In this document: positions 1 through 11,469 of the stretch, piece after piece
How positions within the stretch are numbered: the first letter of the stretch is position 1
Layout: each line of letters begins with the position of its first letter
Origin: Hypomyces perniciosus
Taxonomy: Eukaryota; Ascomycota; Sordariomycetes; Hypocreales; Hypocreaceae
Direction of reading: 5' to 3'
NCBI GenBank assembly: GCA_008477525.1
Contig: SPDT01000002.1
Location: 1,922,001-1,986,000 of the forward strand
DNA length: 64,000 nucleotides
Made by a program: the position numbers and the translations under genes
The notes under the pieces: model-generated
Databases searched by the model: none
Told to the model about the DNA's origin: nothing
What the model saw: only the letters and a program-made list of their open reading frames with translations

Positions 1-778
1 AGGTTAAGGTTTAATTTATTATTATTTATTACTTTAGTAAATTCATTTATTAATTAACTATATAATTATTAATTAAATTAAAAGGGGGTTTTTATTCAAC
101 TTTTTAAAGTCTATAAAGGCCATTAAAGAAAAAAAGCCTTTAAAAATATTAATAAATACTTTGTTTACTTATAAAGCAGCTAAAAAATAATTTTTTTTAA
201 TATTTAATTAAGCAGTTATTAATAATTTAAGCTATTAAAAATAAAACTTTTTATTTAACTTTTTAAATTATATCAATTTTTTTAATATTTAATTAAGCAG
301 TTATTAATAATTTAAGCTATTAAAAATAAAACTTTTTATTTAACTTTTTAAATTATATCAATTTTTTTAATTTAAGTAAAGATTTTATAAATTATAGTAA
401 ATTATTTACTATTATTAAAAGTAAATACTTGTATTAATTTACTTTGAAAGGAAAAAAAAAGCTTTTTAAATCCCTTTAAAAAAATATATAAAGTTTTATA
501 TTAAAATTAAAATTAAATTTAAAAATATTAATTTTAATATGTTTATTATTAATATAGTGTTTTTTAAATATAAATAAGAAAACTATAATTTTTTTTTATT
601 TTAAAAGTAAAAAAGTACCTTCTCCTTTAAATTGCTAGATTACTGCTTACTTAGTTAAAGTAACATTCAATTATTTTTAATTTATTTAATATCTAATAGT
701 ATTTTTTTTAAATACCTAAACGGGGTAAAGGAATATTATTAAGCTTATTTTTCTTAATAGTTAGTTAAAAGGTAGTGA
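1..778 (-). mobile_element. LINE-B, 5' portion, inverted copy (RIP-degraded)
   Basis: This AT-rich stretch is an inverted copy of 779-1920 once the LTR at 1079-1586 is removed. For example, the block near 79-110 with five G followed by five T reappears reverse-complemented at 1808-1839, and the block at 461-476 at 1009-1025. It also matches 19985-20375 in the same orientation. Since 779-6400 reads as a plus-strand LINE, this copy is its minus-strand counterpart, running off the left edge. No coding frame survives. The family assignment is by homology to the right-hand copy, not by domains seen here. Confidence 0.5.
198..363. repeat. 85-bp tandem duplication, two copies
   Basis: A near-identical AT-rich unit of 85 bp starts near 201 and again at 286. 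It explains why the left arm of the inverted LINE-B pair is about 80 bp longer than the right arm. It arose inside the degraded LINE-B copy. Confidence 0.8.
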
Positions 779-1078
779 ATGGTTTTAGATTTTAAGCGAA
801 TTAGGGATAACTAAACCTTACTGTTACTAGGCAGGCAGTAATTTAGCGATTTAAAAAAGAGGGTACTCCTTTATTTATAGAATAAAGAGGGACTATAGTC
901 TTCCTATTTATATTTAAGAAATACTATATTAATAATAAACGCATTAAAACTAATATTTTTAAACTTAATTTCAGCTTTAATATAAAACCTAGTATTTCTT
1001 TCTTTTTAAAAGGGATTTAAAAAAGCCTTTTTTCCTTTTTTAAAGTAAATTAATAAAAGTATTTACTTTTAATAATAG

Positions 1079-1586
1079 TGTTAAAAATAAGGGCTAAAAA
1101 GCAAGGATCTCTATGTAATTAGGTAACCTTCCTATTCCGGCTAGACCCGGAATTAGGCCCGACGCTAGGACCAGCTACCCCGCCTACCCTAGACTCAATA
1201 CAATGGCCACAATGGCTATTGTGAAAAATCTGACTAAAATGGTTTCCTGTTTGTATGGCCGTGAGTCGATTTGGACAATTTCCCATATAAATGAATTTTG
1301 CGGAAAATAGGAATGGGGCCACGAACCCAATTCTGCCGCCGCATTCCTATTATCTAGTCGGAGGACTATTGTAGAAGACAAAGCTATTGTTTATACAATT
1401 ACTTCTACACCAGCCGTACATTACTAGATATTCTATAGCTTTCTAGCTATTAGTTCAGTTACAATTCAATTGTTCATCCATTATTAACCTAACTAGACTC
1501 TCAGTCGTTTCCTTATTGCTGCATTGTATGCAGCTTCCTAGAAGCCATACATAAATGAGGTTCAGTATAACCTTGTTAGTTTGACA
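1079..1586 (+). mobile_element. Solo Copia LTR (short variant)
   Basis: It starts TGTTAAAAATAAGG and ends GTTTGACA, and is flanked by a perfect 5-bp duplication AATAG (1074-1078 and 1587-1591). It is homologous to the LTRs of the Copia elements at 27797-34946 and 57837-63677. It lacks about 73 bp present in most other copies, between two GCTAGGACC direct repeats. It is little affected by RIP compared with its surroundings. Confidence 0.9.
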
Positions 1587-2789
1587 AATAGTAAATAGTT
1601 TACTATAGCTTATAAAATTTTCACTTAAATTAAAAAAAATTAATGCAATTTAAAAAGCTAAATAAAGAAATATATTTTTAATAGCTTAAACTATTAATAA
1701 CTACTTAATTAAATATTTAAAAAAGTATTACCTTTTAGCTGCTTTATAAATAAATAAAGCACTTATTAATACTTTTAAAGGCTTTTTTCTTTAAAGGCTT
1801 TTATAGACTTTAAAAAGTTAAGTAAAAACCCCCTTTTAACTTAACTAATAACTATATAGCCAATTAATAAAAAGACTTACTAAAAGAATAAATAATAATA
1901 AATTAAACTTTACCCTTTAATTTAAATTAACTTAAATATTTTACTAGTAATTAATAGCTTAAAGTAAGTTATATAGGCTATAATTATAGTTAAAGGCGCA
2001 AATAAAAACCCTTTAATAAAAAAAAGTAATTTTACTTTATAAGATAATAAAAGGCTAGCTTTTATTATAAAATTTAAAACTTAAAAATAAAATATAATAA
2101 TTAAAAAACCTAATAATAATATCTTCCTTTAAGTCCTGCTATATTATAGTTAAAAGAAGATTTCTACTATTAAAGCTAAATAAAAAGTTATTAAAATTAA
2201 AAAGCCTAATAAAAAAATATAATTTATTTTTAATAAATAAAAACTAGTTTTATACTAGAAGCTAAAAATAATAAAATTAAAAAAATAATCCTTGCCTTAA
2301 ACTTAACTATAAAGGCTAATAGCCTAAAAATTAAAGAAGCATATATATAAAAGAGTTTTTTTATATAAAGTATCTTTAAATACTATACTAATACTTTAAG
2401 CACTTTCCCGATTAATATATTAGTTTTAATTAAGGCTTAAGTAAAGGCTAAGTTTAAAGAACTCCTAATTTTCTATTAGAAAGCCCTTTTTAGTAAAAAT
2501 ATTAATACTTACTACTACTTTATCTCTTTTAAAAAGGAAATTAAAAAAGGCTTTAAACTCTTTAATTACTTAACTTTAATAAAGTTTTAAATTTAAAAGG
2601 TATAAGTAATTTAATATAATAAATGCATTAGCTTTTATAACCTTTAAAGATATATTAAAACTATATAATATAAAATATATAATAAACTTACCTTTTAATA
2701 TATTAATAAAAATAGAAACTATAATAACTTTACTTAATATATTAACTACTTTAGACTTTATTAGTCTAATACTTTAAACTGCTATATAT

Positions 2790-3370
2790 TGTTTAAATAA
2801 CAAGGTTATACTGAACCTTATTTAAGTGCAGCTTCTTGGAAGGTGCACCCAACGCAGCAATAAGGAAACGACTAAGAGTCTAGTTAGGTTAACAATGGAT
2901 AAACAATTGAATTGTAAACGATCTAATAGCTAGGAGCTATAGAATATCTAGTGTATGTGCGGCTGGTGTAGAAGTGAATTGTATAAACAATAGCTTTGTC
3001 TTCTACAATAGTCCTCCGACCTAATAGTAGGTGTGCGGTGGCAGAATTGGGTTTGTGGCCGTATTCCTATTTTCCGCAAAATTCATTTATATATAAAATC
3101 AGTTAAATCGACTCACGGCCATACAAACGGGAAACCATTTTGGTTAGATTTTTTACAATGGCCATTATGCCCATTGTATTGAGTCTAGGGTAGGCGGGGT
3201 AGCTGATCCTAGCTCAATTGTTATCGTTAAGGATAACAGAAATTTCCTGACTTACACCGAAGTTCCTCCGGAACTCGGTCCTAGCGTCGGGCCTAATTCC
3301 GGGTCTAGCCAGAATAGGAAGGTTACCCAATTACACAGAAATCCTTGCTTTTTAGCCCTCCTTTTTAACA
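2790..3370 (-). mobile_element. Copia LTR, inverted, without its element
   Basis: It starts TGTTTAAATAACAAGG and ends CCTTTTTAACA, a full-length LTR in reverse orientation and largely free of RIP. The flanks TATAT and AAACT do not match, so it is either a solo LTR whose duplication has decayed or a recombinant. LINE-B sequence lies on both sides. Confidence 0.8.
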
Positions 3371-3379
3371 AAACTTAAC

Positions 3380-6290
3380 TGTATAAGCATTTTAAAGACT
3401 CTTCGCGGACTATATATAATTAATAAATAAAAGAGATATTAAAATAAATATAGCGCCCTTTAATAGGATAAAGACTATTAAATAGCCTACTTAGCCTATA
3501 TTATAGCGCCCTTTAAAACTAATAAATAGATTAAGATAACAAAAATACTATATTATATAGTTAGATATAAAAAATGCAATTACTGGGATAAGATTATAGC
3601 TAAAACTAGCTTAGGTGAAGGTATTTAATAGGTGGCTAAGTAGCGCAAGGCTATAGATTACTTTTAACCCCCCCCCTTTAATAGATAGTAATAAAAGTAT
3701 TTTAAACCTTAAAGAGCAGGCAGCCTTCTTTAAAAAACACCTACTGGAGTAAAAAGGAGTAAAAGAGGATATTAAAAACTTATAGAAACCTTAAATATTA
3801 AAAAACCTTTAAATACTATAAGATAAAACAGTTATTAAAAAAAGGCAAAAAAGCTATAATTAAAGCAGGGAATACTGCGCCTAATATAGACAATATATTA
3901 ATTACCCTTATATACTATATATAGCCTATTATTAAAAGGTTTATTATAAACCTCTTTAAAGGCTATTTTAAATTCAAGTATTACCCCCTCCCCTTTAAAA
4001 ACATTAAAGTTATTATTACTTTTAAGCTTAATAAATTTAACTATATAAACTATAAAGCTTTTAGGCTTATTTTACTATTATTCTATATAAAACAAAGCTT
4101 AGAGAGACTATTTGCTAAAAGGGTATCCCTTTTAGTATTTAAATATAAAATCCTTTTAAAGTAATACTTTAAAGCCCTCTTTAAAAAAGCAGCTATAGAC
4201 CTAATTGCCTACCTAATTTATAATATCAAAATTACTTTAAATAAAGGGGAAGTTATAACCTTTTTTACTTTTAATATCTTTAAAGCCTTTAATATTATTA
4301 TAAAAAATAGATTAATTTTATAGTTTAAATAATAAAGTTAATTTATTTAGTTTATAAAATAGGCAGAGTTTTTTATAAGTAATAAACTTACTTTTATTTA
4401 TAAAAGAGATAAAATTAATTTACTAAACTTTACCTTTAAATATAATACTTTATAAAGGTCTTTTATCTCTTTTATTATATTAATACTATACTTTAGCCTA
4501 ATCTTTTAGCTTAAAGATTAATAATTTTACTTTAAGTATATTAATAATATCTTTATATTCATTATAGGCAGGTTTACTTATAAAACAGTTACCTTTATAT
4601 AGTAAGCATTTAATAAAATATTAAAGTAAAGAGTAAAGAATATAATATCTTTTAATTATATTAAAACTAAACTATTATACTTTTACTATATAAAAGGCTA
4701 AATATATAAAAAAAGTATTATAATAAAAGGAAAACTAGGTTAATTTAAAAAGAATATTTAATAGCTAAGGGTTTACTTTAATTTAAAGCTTTTTTTAAGA
4801 AATATATAGAAATATTTATAGGTAAAGTATATAAAATCTTTAATTTCTTTAAGTTGCTTAATAAAATTTAAAAAGGCTTACCTTTTAAGGCTATAGTATA
4901 AGCTATAAAAACCTACATCCTCTTTATCGCTTTATATAAAATAAAAGTGTAGTAGTTAAAGTATAAATAATAATTATAAATTAACCCTATTAAGCAGGTA
5001 AATATAAAAGTATCTAGTTTAATAAATAAAATAAATAAAGCCTTTAAAGCTATAGTAAAGGCTGTTTTCCTGGTTTAAAAGACTATAGGCGTTCCTGTTT
5101 TATATAAAGAGTTAAAGGTCCCTTTAACTAGTATTGCCTTAGCCTAGGCTTAATTTAGGTATATAGCGAGATTCGCGGGACTAGATTAGGACTATTTAAT
5201 TAGTTAATATATTAATAAAAAACTCCCTCTTAAATTACTATAGACTAAACTTTAGTGTACTGCTGCCCTAGTTAATAAAACTATTAAACTTATACTTTTT
5301 ATTAAAAAGTCACTATATATTCTTTTTAGTCTTAACTTAAAAGGTATAGGTAAATTAACTATAGTAAAGAAATACTTAAAGATAATTAAATCTTTCCCTT
5401 TTTATTTAATTTTAGCCTATTTTAATAAATTTTAAATTAAAGGGAATATAGGCTAAAGAGCGGTTATTTACTATAAAGTAAAAGTAATAATAAATATTAA
5501 ATGCTTTAATAATATAAAGGTCTATAATGCAGAGGTATAAGCTGCCTTAAAGGCTATAAAGCTAATAGTTAAGTATATAAAGGAAGACTATATAATTTCG
5601 ATAGCTTTCCTTTTCCTAAATAATTTATTGGTTATTAATAGGCTGCTTAATAAGCCCCCCCTTTTATATAAAGAGTATATATATACTTTTAGAAATTAAT
5701 ATAAAGTATTTTACTTTATAAAACCTTTATTTTATAGGTTTTAAAATATAAGGATATTATAGGCAATAAATAAGTTAACTATTTAGCTAAATAAAGTATA
5801 GTTGTCCCTATTATACTTTAAAATTAGGCTATAATTATATATATTAGATGATAGATTAAAGAAGAAGTTATAGAGGTAAAAGAGTAAGATTAGCTTAATA
5901 AAACCTTAGAAAGCTATAAATAATAAAGATTTAAAGCTTTAGCTTTTTTTTTAAATTTAAACTTTTATACTTTATCCTTTACAGGCTTTTAGCAGAAAGA
6001 TTAAAATATAAAAACTTTTAGGAATATTATAAATGCTTTAAATATAATAGAGTCTATTTATAAATATAGTAAATTAAAAAGATAAAGCTACTTCGCGGAA
6101 TATAAAATAATTAAACCTTTTTTCCTAAATATCCCTTTAAGAGAAACCCCCTTCTTTTACTTATTTAAACCTATAAGAAATAAAGCCTTTTAGAAACTAG
6201 TAAAGGAAGTAGACTTTTATAGCCCTCCTTTAACAGAAATAGATTAATATTATTTAGATTAACCCTTTTTCCTTTATAAATTGAAACTCA
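3380..6290 (+). pseudogene. LINE-B ORF2 relic: reverse transcriptase and RNase H
   Basis: The translation has many TAA/TAG stops in place of Gln or Trp. It shows a motif like the RT 'D-x-x-x-A-F-(N/D)' block near 4265-4300. The catalytic box is at 4537-4548, where YADD/YTDD of the family has become Y-I-N-N. Then come the 'WLGI' type thumb region near 4800-4900 and an RNase H relic near 5440-5600 with a GAGAVIYY-like start and an NAEVYAALKAIKL-like helix. RT is in one frame and RNase H in another, so there is at least one indel. It is inactive. Confidence 0.6.
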
Positions 6291-6362
6291 GCGAACAGTA
6301 GCGCAAGCCGCCAGCTCTTAATATCCTATTGCCTATAAGGGATTTATATAATCAGTTTACTT

Positions 6363-6400
6363 AGTGGATGTAAATAATAAAACAAATAAACAAATAAACA
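6363..6400 (+). repeat. A-rich LINE-B 3' tail, AAATAAAC repeats
   Basis: An AACAAATA/AAATAAAC tandem tract follows the LINE-B 3' untranslated region. The other LINE-B 3' end, at 35264-35290, carries the related tail AATAAAAAATAAAAAAA. Confidence 0.7.
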
Positions 6401-6401
6401 A

Positions 6402-6438
6402 ACTAAAAGGTAGGGTATCTATATGTATAGGAGGGAAG
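6402..6438. repeat. 37-bp dispersed sequence next to LINE-B, also at 20389-20429
   Basis: The block AAAAGGTAGGGTATCTATA followed by TGTATAGGAGGGAAGCTT recurs at 20389-20429 with few changes. The second copy contains the palindrome TACCTATAGGTA. In the second location it sits at what looks like the 5' end of an inverted LINE-B. Its reverse complement shares CTTCCCTCCTA with the 5' end of LINE-A (9870-9885). It may be a LINE 5'-end fragment. Confidence 0.45.
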
Positions 6439-6439
6439 C

Positions 6440-7511
6440 TTGGTCTGGTCTGGTAGTCATAAAGATTCAGGCCAGCATTTTCATCTCCAAACTCAAACGA
6501 ATATTTGTTTAAAACCCTCTGAAATATGTTCGGAAGACAGATTTCGGAGAGAAATGTAACAGGTAGTTATAATAATGCTTTCAAGTATAGCTATTATAGT
6601 AAGGTAAGAGAATTATATAGATATATAGGCGCAGTAGTATTATAAAAAGATAGGCAGGGAATAAAAGGAGGAGTACGGAGTATAGAGACTGATAATTCTA
6701 GCTTGATATAAAATAACCTTCTTTCCCAATACTTTCCTAACCCTAACTTCACGTGCGACAGCCATATAAGCTGGGAGACCAGTGGAAGTTGGATCTTGCT
6801 GTGGGCATTATGATCAAATGATGTCAACCTCAGTAACGGATAACTCCACATCACGGCATATTTCTTTATTCCTAGCTAGCCTGCGAGAACCTGGATGGTC
6901 AGAACCTTAATGGTCAGCAATTTCATGTATTTAAGCAGCAGCTTTTTCCACCTAACTTGGGATCAGCAAGAGTGTCGAATTCTATCATTTTATGCATCTG
7001 CAAATGAGCCCTCATACTGTTGATCTGTGATTGATAAATGATACCGTAGCTTCTTTATTTATTTGACAGCTTCGTTGTCCTATCAGCCGTACTACCGCAC
7101 GTCTAACCTCTAAGTCCGTCCTTGTAGGTTTGTATGTGTTTTCCCCCGACAATATATATATATATATATATGTATATATATGTTAATTGATCTATGCCTT
7201 TATGTAGATGGCTATGCGACTGGAATAACCTCTTCAACAGCTAACGATATAGGTGGTCCTGCTGATCCTCCCTAACATCGGCCCTATCTTCCTCATGTTC
7301 CTCTGCTCCTATTACCTATTTAGGATCTCACGGAGGATGCTGGCAGCGACGGCGACTGTGTTGTTGCTGTTCCCTTGGCTGTAGTCTTCTGAGGCCGCTC
7401 TGAAACAGGCTTGTCAGTGGTAGCTTCATGGGAAAATGATAAGCCGGTGCCGAATTGGGGGCGCACGGGCCACTATAGTACGAACAGCAATACTATTACG
7501 CAATCACAAAT
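6440..7511. other. Non-RIP unique sequence without a convincing gene
   Basis: Balanced base composition, unlike both neighbours. Open frames here are short and use no supported start. A (TA)n microsatellite occupies about 7151-7181. The tract TTTTCCCCCGACA just before it resembles an LTR end, but no partner was found. It may be remnant intergenic DNA or a decayed gene. Confidence 0.5.
7151..7181. repeat. (TA)n microsatellite
   Basis: Alternating AT for about 30 bp, interrupted once by a G. Confidence 0.9.
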
Positions 7512-7904
7512 GAGTAATGCTATTCACATAGATAAAAATTGCTGTTCGCATAGATGGTCTATACGCTGCCAAAAGTCTCTGACAGCAGGAGCAGCGGAGA
7601 TAGAGTTGATATTACACAATACATAAAACAGTTATATAGCCAATACAGCAGTTATAGGGAGAGAGTAAAGGCGACCTAGGAATTGAAGACGAGTTTGATG
7701 AAATGGTGCCGACCACACAGATGGAAGAATAGTCGACCTAGGCAAACTTTGTATAGAGCAGACAGAAGGGATACTAAATACTTGTTATGTAATGTATTAT
7801 TATATTCACTATTGGTGCAGTAGTATTTCGGTTATGTGGTGTAAGGAGCTGCGAGGATATTTCCGCAGGCGGTGTATGGACTATCTGTGTGAATAGCATT
7901 ACTC
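7512..7904. mobile_element. hAT-like MITE, 393 bp
   Basis: The terminal inverted repeats are 22 bp: GAGTAATGCTATTCACATAG plus AT at 7512-7533, and its reverse complement at 7883-7904 with one mismatch. The flanks are TCACAAAT (7504-7511) and TTACAAAT (7905-7912), an 8-bp duplication with one C/T difference. That length is typical of hAT transposons. A nested palindrome overlaps the left end, with GAACAGCAAT at 7482-7491 and ATTGCTGTTC at 7538-7547. No transposase is encoded. It sits about 360 bp upstream of the cyclase relic. Confidence 0.7.
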
Positions 7905-8262
7905 TTACAAATACACTAATAGGATAAGTCAAAGACGTATTTACATTTCAGGCTTCCAGAAAGAGTCGTTCGGCCTTCCCCGAAATCCTAGGTATTTGTG
8001 AATACTCAAGTCCTATCTTTTCTGCGCTTAGTTCTACCCTTATAGTAACCCACAATATAGGCGAAACGCGATGAGTTTTCCTGGCGAACTGCGGGTCGGT
8101 ATGAAGTGTTACTCATTTTCCTCTGCAATCCAGTGCTGCCTCTATTAAGACCTTTCAACATTAACCCTAACATACAGCCTTTGCAGTTCTAGTGTTGCCG
8201 CGTCCAATACCGTGGAAGAGGCTGATGCTCCTTGCACTGGAAACAAGTGCAACACCACTTAG

Positions 8263-9084
8263 ACCTCACCAGATAATGGGGATCATTCGCATGGGAGCCA
8301 AGGCGAGAGAGGGAGATGGTATTTCACTGAAGAAATTGCACAGGACCTGAGAGCAGTTGGAGTCCCTGCGAAATTTGTGCCCGAAGCTCTGGCCTGCGCT
8401 TGGGAATATACGCGTGTCGTTATTCCTCACTTCACCAACTGGAAACGGTATATCTCTTTCTGTCATCTCATCGTTGTTACCGTCATTGCTGAATTCGACG
8501 GCAGACTGGCTGATGTTGTGAGAGGGGATGGCATGCTCGGTTATAATATCGAGACACTGCTTGAGGACGTCTTTCATGGCACGACCGCATGCAACGACAT
8601 GAAATGCGAGTTTCGTACCTTCCAGCTGTTCAACACATACAAGAGCAGCAGTAAACGGGAGCTCGGGTTATTTGACAGATACGCAAAATCTTTGGCCTCG
8701 TTACTGCGAGTGTGGTTCCGCTTACAAGATTGTGATGCCCTCCTGCGGTTCACATTTGCGGCGGTACTGCCTTGCAATGACTTCGATGATTTTTGGTTGC
8801 GGGAAGATGGATTGCAGATATTGGCAGAGATAGACGACAAAATGTATGATATGGTTGCCTTCCACAAACATCGTGCCGAGGGGGAGATACACAACACATT
8901 TGCTTACGATAGTGAGCATTTGCGAGAGCGCTCGTATCGACAATGTCGTGAAATATTATGGGCATTGCATAGTCACTGGGCCCGGTCACCACAACACCGA
9001 TGCCTTCTGAATCTCTTGCGAGGCTTTGAGGGCCCACTTCATATAATAACACAACGCTACCGGTTCATTGCCTGTATAGGTTGA
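8263..9084 (+). pseudogene. Truncated ABA3-type sesquiterpene cyclase (alpha-ionylideneethane synthase-like)
   Basis: An uninterrupted frame of about 273 codons follows an in-frame TAG at 8260-8262. From remembered features of the fungal abscisic-acid enzyme BcABA3 I recognise the W-Y-[FY] start (about 8313), the ACAWEYTR block at 8389-8412, the TNW-x-RY segment, CND-x-DD-x-W (about 8773-8799), HR-x-EGE (about 8869-8886), CRE-x-LWAL and GP-x-H-x-x-x-x-RYRF (about 9031-9066). That family makes alpha-ionylideneethane from farnesyl diphosphate without a classical DDxxD motif. Codon use is normal and RIP is absent. The frame ends four residues after RYRFI, exactly where RIP-degraded transposon sequence starts, so the family's C-terminal ~100 residues are missing. 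No in-frame ATG precedes the conserved core; an in-frame ATG at 8101 is separated from it by a TAA (8146) and the TAG. It is most likely a dead gene; an unseen upstream exon is the alternative. Confidence 0.7.
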
Positions 9085-9652
9085 AAAGATATATTTAGAC
9101 TTTAAATACCTATAGTAAAGTATATACTATATTTCCTAGAAAGCCTAATAAAAAAGGGAAATATACTTTTATATTTCAGTAGGCTGCAGAAATTCGCGCG
9201 CGCCTGTAAAAGGATAAATAGCTGGTTACCTGCAAAAAGCTTAATAAAAAGGGTATTAACCTTACTGCCCTAGTATAAGGAGGAACAGCTTAAACGATTA
9301 TAGCTACTTTAACCTCCTTAAACTTAATTAATAAAGAAAATATAAGCCTTACAGTATATTTAATAAATATATTAATACATATTAATATATAAGATATACT
9401 TTACTGCCTCTTTTAAAGCACTCTCTTTAATATATGTAATACTATTTATTTTATAAATAGTAGGAATTACTTTATTCCTAGTTTCTTTATCCTAAATATA
9501 GAAAAAGACTATATTAAAATAAAAAGAGCTAGCTATTTAATAATTAAAAAAGCTATTATTGATTAAAAGATACTCTTTATAATCTATATTAAAAGATAGT
9601 GTACTTTATTAAGCTTTTAAATATAGCTATAATAAAAGGATTTGTTAAAAAG
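9085..9652. other. RIP-degraded transposon fragment, unidentified
   Basis: The base composition switches abruptly to AT-rich at the end of the cyclase relic. A small unmutated patch holds GCGCGCGC near 9197. No domain could be read on either strand. It lies between the broken gene and the Copia LTR. Confidence 0.5.
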
Positions 9653-9863
9653 GAGGGCTAAAAAGCAAGGATTTCTATGTAATTGGGTAGGCTTCCTATT
9701 CTGGCTAGACCCGGAATTAGGCCCGACGCTAGGACCGAGTTCCTGGAGGAACTTTAGTGTAAGTCAGGAAATTTCTGTTATCTTCAACGATAACAATTAA
9801 GCTAGGACCAGCTACCCTGCCTACCCTAGACTCAATATAATGGCCATAATGGCTATTGTAAAA
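9653..9863 (+). mobile_element. Solo Copia LTR, left part (continues at 15606-15980)
   Basis: It starts TGTTAAAAAGGAGGGC, as in the LTR at 57837. It is cut at 9863 by the LINE-A insertion and resumes at 15606. The joined LTR is about 585 bp. The flanks GGATT and ATATT are not a clean duplication. This copy is almost free of RIP and contains the hairpin and TTATC..GATAA inverted repeats that the short LTR at 1079 has lost. Confidence 0.85.
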
Positions 9864-9989
9864 CAAAAACTTCCCTCCTACAACACCAGGTCTTGGCACC
9901 TTGTGTTAACGTTTTCGCACGCAACACCACCAATACACTAACAATTCACTAAAACCTCTGCTTGCGATAGCCTTAGAGCCCGCGAGCAG

Positions 9990-11460
9990 TGGCTCCTTTA
10001 ACCTAGGAACGCATACGCCTAGGAAGCTTTAGCAGGAAGCAAAGAACGTTATCCTCGCAGGGGCAGAAATAGAACTCTGCTTCGACACTATTACTGCTAA
10101 GCCCAGCACTAAGCCAAGGGAAGGCCAGTATATTGAAATATACTTAAGCTTAAAGCCTAATATTAACAGTAACTGCAATTCCTTAATATCCAGTCTGCCG
10201 AGCTCTCTACTACTGTCCTTTATACAACTAACCGCCAGAATTAATATTTTTAAAGCCCTAGAAAGCATTAAAGCTAATAGCTAGGCCCTATTTAAAGACT
10301 ATATAGCTATTCTTTATATAGTCTATAGAGCATTTAATAATACTGTTATTTAGTTTCTAGCAGGCAAAAGATATAATATCGCCACTTAAATAACCTAAGG
10401 CTTTATTAACTACTATAACAATAATAATATTACTGCTAAACTATAGCCTAAAGCTATTTAAAACTTTTATGCCAGTAAACTTTATACTGGCCTCCCGCCT
10501 AACGCATTATACTAAACGCGCTCCTAAATATATACTGCTATTAAGGCGCGTTAGATAGGAATCCCTTTAGCTGGCGTTAAAGATAACCTATGAGTCTTTA
10601 TTAGGCTAAACCTAGAATTAGCAGTATAGTAATATAAAGTATATTATATTTATATAATAGTTATAGGAATTATTAATAAAGGATTTAAAGCAATCCTTTA
10701 AATATTACTAATAAAGACAGGATAGTTAATAACCTTAGCTAATTAAGAGATTAAATAACAGCTCTTTAATAAAGAGATTGAGATTAATGCCTGTCTAGGC
10801 GCTATAAAGGTTAAAGCGGCCTAGCGATAGTTTATATATATAGTCCTAGGCTGCCTAGAGAAAATCCTAAGTTCTTTTAATAATATAAAAGTAGACTACT
10901 TTAAAGCTGCTAAGCTAGAAGTAAGGATATAGACTAAATAAAACCTAGTTAATATCTGGTTCCTTAAATGATTAAGTTAAAACTAGTAAAGGAAAATAGT
11001 ATTACTCTTTTTCTTTAAATTACTTAATAAGAAATTTACTCTTTTTAACTTTAATGGAATAGTAAGATTAATATAGAAAACTACTCCTTTATTATAGTGT
11101 AAAACCTATTAAGACTTTTACCTTTAATAAATATATTAAAGGAAACCTAAATACCGCCTCTATAGTGGCCTTAAATATAAAATATAGGTCTGCCTATTAA
11201 ATATTTAGTGTGCTAACTGCTTAAGGCTATATAAGGCTATATATTAACAGTGCCTAGCTAAACCTTTCTGCAGCTATAGAAAGCTAATATATCTCTTAAA
11301 CGCGAAACTATAGGAAGTTTAATAATAAAAAGTAGAGATCTCCCGATAAACCTACCCTATAGTCCCTAAGCCTTTAAGCAATATAATAGCGACTAGCCCC
11401 CCTTTATTACTATATATAATAGCAGTAGAGAGACTATTATAATTTTAAGCAATTAAAAAA
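9990..11460 (+). pseudogene. LINE-A ORF1 relic (gag-like)
   Basis: An open plus-strand frame, interrupted by RIP-type stops, runs from about 10020 through the 10300s and beyond. A cysteine cluster near 11209-11290 starts C-A-N-C, followed by a further spaced Cys. It looks like a decayed CCHC zinc knuckle in which His codons became Tyr (CAC to TAT), as RIP predicts. ORF1 of this group encodes a nucleic-acid-binding protein. The start is not resolvable. Confidence 0.5.
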
Positions 11461-11469
11461 AGGCAATAC

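Larger units (their letters stand above)
779..6400 (+). mobile_element. LINE-B, near full-length non-LTR retroelement, RIP-degraded
   Basis: A plus-strand LINE interrupted by two Copia LTRs (1079-1586 and 2790-3370). Its 5' part matches 19985-20305 in reverse. Its ORF2 reads as reverse transcriptase then RNase H when TAA/TAG are read as former CAA/CAG. The 3' end at about 6363-6400 is an A-rich tail of AAATAAAC repeats. The same family recurs at 20430-21355 and 25399-35286. RT plus RNase H suggests a Tad1-like or related fungal LINE clade, by inference. A frame change lies between RT and RNase H. Confidence 0.65.

Noticed and set aside
6594..6854. 86-codon minus-strand frame
   Set aside because: No family features, and flanks are unique non-coding DNA next to a LINE tail.
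7411..7626. 71-codon plus-strand frame
   Set aside because: It starts at TTG and runs across the left end of the hAT-like MITE.
8266..9052. Several minus-strand open frames over the cyclase relic
   Set aside because: They are antisense shadows of the conserved plus-strand frame and show no domain.
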